From: CALMEC01 sp964434425
GTDB lineage: Bacteria; Actinomycetota; Thermoleophilia; Miltoncostaeales; Miltoncostaeaceae
Assembly: GCA_964434425.1 (NCBI GenBank)
Contig: CAYSVH010000005.1
Location: 1 to 64,000 of the forward strand
DNA: 64,000 bases
Direction of reading: 5' to 3'
Part shown: piece after piece, positions 61,827-64,000 of the stretch
How positions within the stretch are numbered: the stretch's first letter is position 1
How the letters are laid out: each line of letters starts with the position of its first letter
Notes under the pieces: generated by a model
What the model was told of the DNA's origin: nothing
The model's database searches: none
What the model saw: the letters and a program-made list of their open reading frames with translations, nothing else
Position numbers and translations under genes: made by a program

Positions 61827-63363
61827 GATGAACGCCGTGACGCTTCAGATCCTGGGCAACGCGCTGCTCGCGATCGCCGAGGAGATGGAGGCCGCCCTCG
61901 TCCGTGCGGCCTTCAGCCCGAACATCACGGAGCGCCGTGACTGCAGCACCGCGGTCTTCGACGCCGACGGCCGGATGATCGTCCAGGCCGCCGCGATCCC
62001 GGTACACCTGGGAGCCATGCCCGAGGCCGTGGCCGCGGTCCGCGAACGAGGGCCACGCCCCGGTGAGGTCTGGGCGCTGAACGACCCGTATCGCGGTGGG
62101 ACCCATCTTCCCGACATCACGCTCGTCGCGCCCGTCGCGGTGGACGGTGAGATCGTCGCCTATTCGGTGAGCCGGGCCCATCACGCCGACGTCGGCGGAA
62201 TCGCGCCGGGCAGCATGCCGGCCGGGTCGACCGAGCTCATCCAGGAGGGCATCGTGATCCCCCCGACCCGGATCGTGGTGGACGGCCACACCAACGACGA
62301 CGTCGTCGACGTCATCGTGGCCAACAGCCGGACCGGTCACGAACGGCGTGGTGACCTGGCGGCCCAGCTGGCGTGCCATCGCCTGGCGGAACGCCGATTG
62401 CACGAGGTGGTCGATCGGAACGGCCTCGCTCTGGTGCTGCGGTCGTTCGATGCGCTGGTGGCGTATGCCGAGCGACGCACGCGGGCGGCGATCGCCTCGA
62501 TGCCGGACGGCCGCTGGACGGCCGTCGAGTCGATGGAGGGAGACGGTGTCACGGAGGACGCGATACCGATCCACGTCAGCGTGACCGTCGAGGGTTCGGA
62601 GCTTCACGTCGACTTCACCGGCACCTCGCCGGCCGTGAGGGGCAATGTGAACTGTCCTCTCGCCGTCACCCGATCGGCCGTCCACTTCGTGGTGCGGGCC
62701 ATCACCGACCCCGACATCCCCTCGTCGGCGGGGGCCTTCGCCCCGGTGAGGATCACCGCGCCGGAGGGCAGTCTCGTGAACGCGGCCTCACCCCACGCCG
62801 TCGCCGCCGGGAACGTCGAGACGTCCAGCCGGATCGTCGACGTCCTCTTCGCGGCGTTCGGCCAGGCGATCCCCGTCACCGCGCAGGGCCAGGGCACCAT
62901 GAACAACCTGGTCATCGGCACCGACGCCTTCAGCTACTACGAGACGATCGGCGGCGGCCAGGGTGCCTCGCCGAACGCGGACGGCCCGTCCGGTGTCCAC
63001 GTCGCGATGAGCAACACGCGGAACACGCCCGTCGAGGTGCTGGAGGTGACCTTTCCCGTCCGCGTGCTCACGTACGGCATCCGTCGCGGTACGGGCGGTG
63101 CAGGTGCGCATCGCGGCGGCGACGGCCTGGAACGCGAGATCCAGATGCTCGCGCCCGCCGAGGTGTCAATCCTTGCCGAGCGCCGCCGATCCGCCCCATC
63201 GGGATCTCACGGCGGTGGAGACGGGGCCCCGGGCAGGTCCACGCTGAACGGCCGACCGGTGCCGGCCAAGTGGCGGGGCACCGTCTCCGCGGGCGACGTG
63301 ATCGGTATCGAGACCCCTGGGGGCGGCGGCTTTGGCGAGCCGACGGCGTCGGACGCCGACTGA
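61816..63363 (+). CDS. hyuB: Hydantoinase/oxoprolinase subunit B
   Basis: 515 residues, partner of the preceding gene. LNDPYRGGTHLPDITLVAPV, SRAHHADVGGIAPGSMP, GNVNCPLAVT, the ETSSRIVDVLFAAFGQ region and YYETIGGGQGASPNADGPSGVH are typical. GTG start chosen because it overlaps the hyuA stop; an ATG four codons later is equally possible. Low-complexity GGGGFGEPT ends the protein. Confidence 0.93.
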   Translation: MSAEMNAVTLQILGNALLAIAEEMEAALVRAAFSPNITERRDCSTAVFDADGRMIVQAAAIPVHLGAMPEAVAAVRERGPRPGEVWALNDPYRGGTHLPDITLVAPVAVDGEIVAYSVSRAHHADVGGIAPGSMPAGSTELIQEGIVIPPTRIVVDGHTNDDVVDVIVANSRTGHERRGDLAAQLACHRLAERRLHEVVDRNGLALVLRSFDALVAYAERRTRAAIASMPDGRWTAVESMEGDGVTEDAIPIHVSVTVEGSELHVDFTGTSPAVRGNVNCPLAVTRSAVHFVVRAITDPDIPSSAGAFAPVRITAPEGSLVNAASPHAVAAGNVETSSRIVDVLFAAFGQAIPVTAQGQGTMNNLVIGTDAFSYYETIGGGQGASPNADGPSGVHVAMSNTRNTPVEVLEVTFPVRVLTYGIRRGTGGAGAHRGGDGLEREIQMLAPAEVSILAERRRSAPSGSHGGGDGAPGRSTLNGRPVPAKWRGTVSAGDVIGIETPGGGGFGEPTASDAD

Positions 63364-63523
63364 TCCGGCTGCGGACACCGGCTCCCGTGCGTCCGATGCC
63401 GGGAATCGGAGGCGCCGCACCGCTCTCCCTGAACTGCCGATGCACGAGACTCCGGGCCTGTCCGGTGACGCGCCCTGAGGTGATGCGCGCCGGCCCCGTT
63501 CGGCGGTGCCTCCACCAGAGCTC

Positions 63524-64000
63524 CTACGGCCGGTAGTTCTGGGCGAAGCCGTCGTTGCCCAGGATGACCAGTGCATCGACGCCGACGGCGTCGTCCTCGC
63601 TCGTCAGGTTGACCCCGTCCACCGGTCCGAGCGTGGTGAGGCCGAGATCCTTGGCCAGGTTGTCCGCGACGTCGATCTTGGCGCGCGTCACGTACACGAC
63701 GTAGGACTCGGCCTCGGTCTGCAAGGCCAGGTTCCCCGCGGGAACCGTGTTCCATCCATGGCCCTGCACGATCGGGGTGATCGTCGCGGCGAGTCCCGTG
63801 ATGCCGGATCCGTTCAGCACCTTGACGGTGTATGCACCCCGCCCGTTCGGCAGCGGCTTGGGGGTGGCGGACGCCCGGGTGACGACCTCGTTCGGCGTCG
63901 CCAGGGTGGTGTTCGTCCGTGTGGTGCCGGTACCCGTGCCGGTCTGGCTGAGGGTGGTGGTGGGCTGAGACGCGGTCCCGGTGTCGTCGCCCCGGAAGAA
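63524..64000 (-). CDS. LytR_C-domain protein, C-terminal part (partial)
   Basis: The last 158 residues; the 5' end lies beyond the window. After a Thr/Gly/Pro-rich linker, TVKVLNGSGITGLA begins a LytR_C-type domain (about the last 105 residues) that continues through VVYVTRAKIDVADNLAKDLG and ALVILGNDG. In actinobacteria such domains sit at the end of LytR-CpsA-Psr transferases or on stand-alone membrane proteins; which one this is cannot be told here. The gap to hyuB (63364-63523) holds nothing I recognise. Confidence 0.82.
   Translation of the reverse strand, partial: FFRGDDTGTASQPTTTLSQTGTGTGTTRTNTTLATPNEVVTRASATPKPLPNGRGAYTVKVLNGSGITGLAATITPIVQGHGWNTVPAGNLALQTEAESYVVYVTRAKIDVADNLAKDLGLTTLGPVDGVNLTSEDDAVGVDALVILGNDGFAQNYRP

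Overview
The window is very GC-rich bacterial chromosome with tightly packed, often overlapping genes (ATGA and TGATG junctions), many GTG starts and several near-leaderless starts. The content points to Actinomycetota: the gene order rpsB-tsf-pyrH-frr-uppS-cdsA-dxr-rseP-ispG, a GarA-like FHA protein followed by an FtsR-like MerR regulator, an RsiG-like protein, an NhaA-DsbA fusion, and B12-riboswitch control of a class I ribonucleotide reductase. The single-motif RsiG-like protein makes an early-branching class such as Thermoleophilia my best guess. That placement is an inference, not a demonstrated fact. No phage, integrase, transposase or CRISPR array is visible.

Layout. 1-7439: translation, UMP kinase, membrane lipid and MEP isoprenoid operon (rpsB end to ispG), interrupted by a perfect 51-bp palindrome before dxr. 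7435-8833: an interspersed repeat, a small membrane protein, tRNA-Pro(GGG) and a CDP-alcohol phosphotransferase. 8867-12698: RsiG-like, zinc-ribbon/FHA and MerR genes, then apt, a small membrane protein and a beta-CASP ribonuclease. 12914-18727: a divergent FtsH-like AAA+ protease with a coupled membrane protein, APS reductase, and two membrane proteins. 18810-24458: a glycosidase-like lipoprotein, two more repeats, ahcY, a HAD phosphatase, a glutaminyl cyclase lipoprotein and rpsD. 24680-28788: membrane and lipoprotein genes and the NhaA-DsbA fusion.

28841-43588 is one gene of 4,915 codons. It encodes a secreted protein with a propeller-like head and about 38 tandem DUF11-type modules, each with a calcium-loop-like motif, ending in a DUF11 domain related to that of a second secreted von Willebrand A protein at 52720-54330. 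Between them lie an SDR, a DEAD-box helicase, a flavin-dependent oxidoreductase and nrdB-nrdA. The NrdB has Leu in place of the radical tyrosine and Glu as first metal ligand, the signature of subclass Ic (Mn/Fe). The operon is preceded by a cobalamin riboswitch.

54696-64000: RNase Z, a phosphodiesterase, tRNA-Arg(CCG), a thioesterase, three small proteins (two with zinc ribbons, one of these with a SPOR domain), a 195-bp unit repeated three times inside a 19-bp inverted repeat, a glutaredoxin, the two hydantoinase/oxoprolinase subunits and the end of a LytR_C-domain protein.

Two themes recur. One is a family of 160-225-bp interspersed palindromic elements (five copies plus a collapsed one), several of which touch stop codons. 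The other is a set of secreted or envelope proteins that could together build a surface layer or adhesive structure. Promoter calls rest on -10-like hexamers (TAnnnT) and are tentative.
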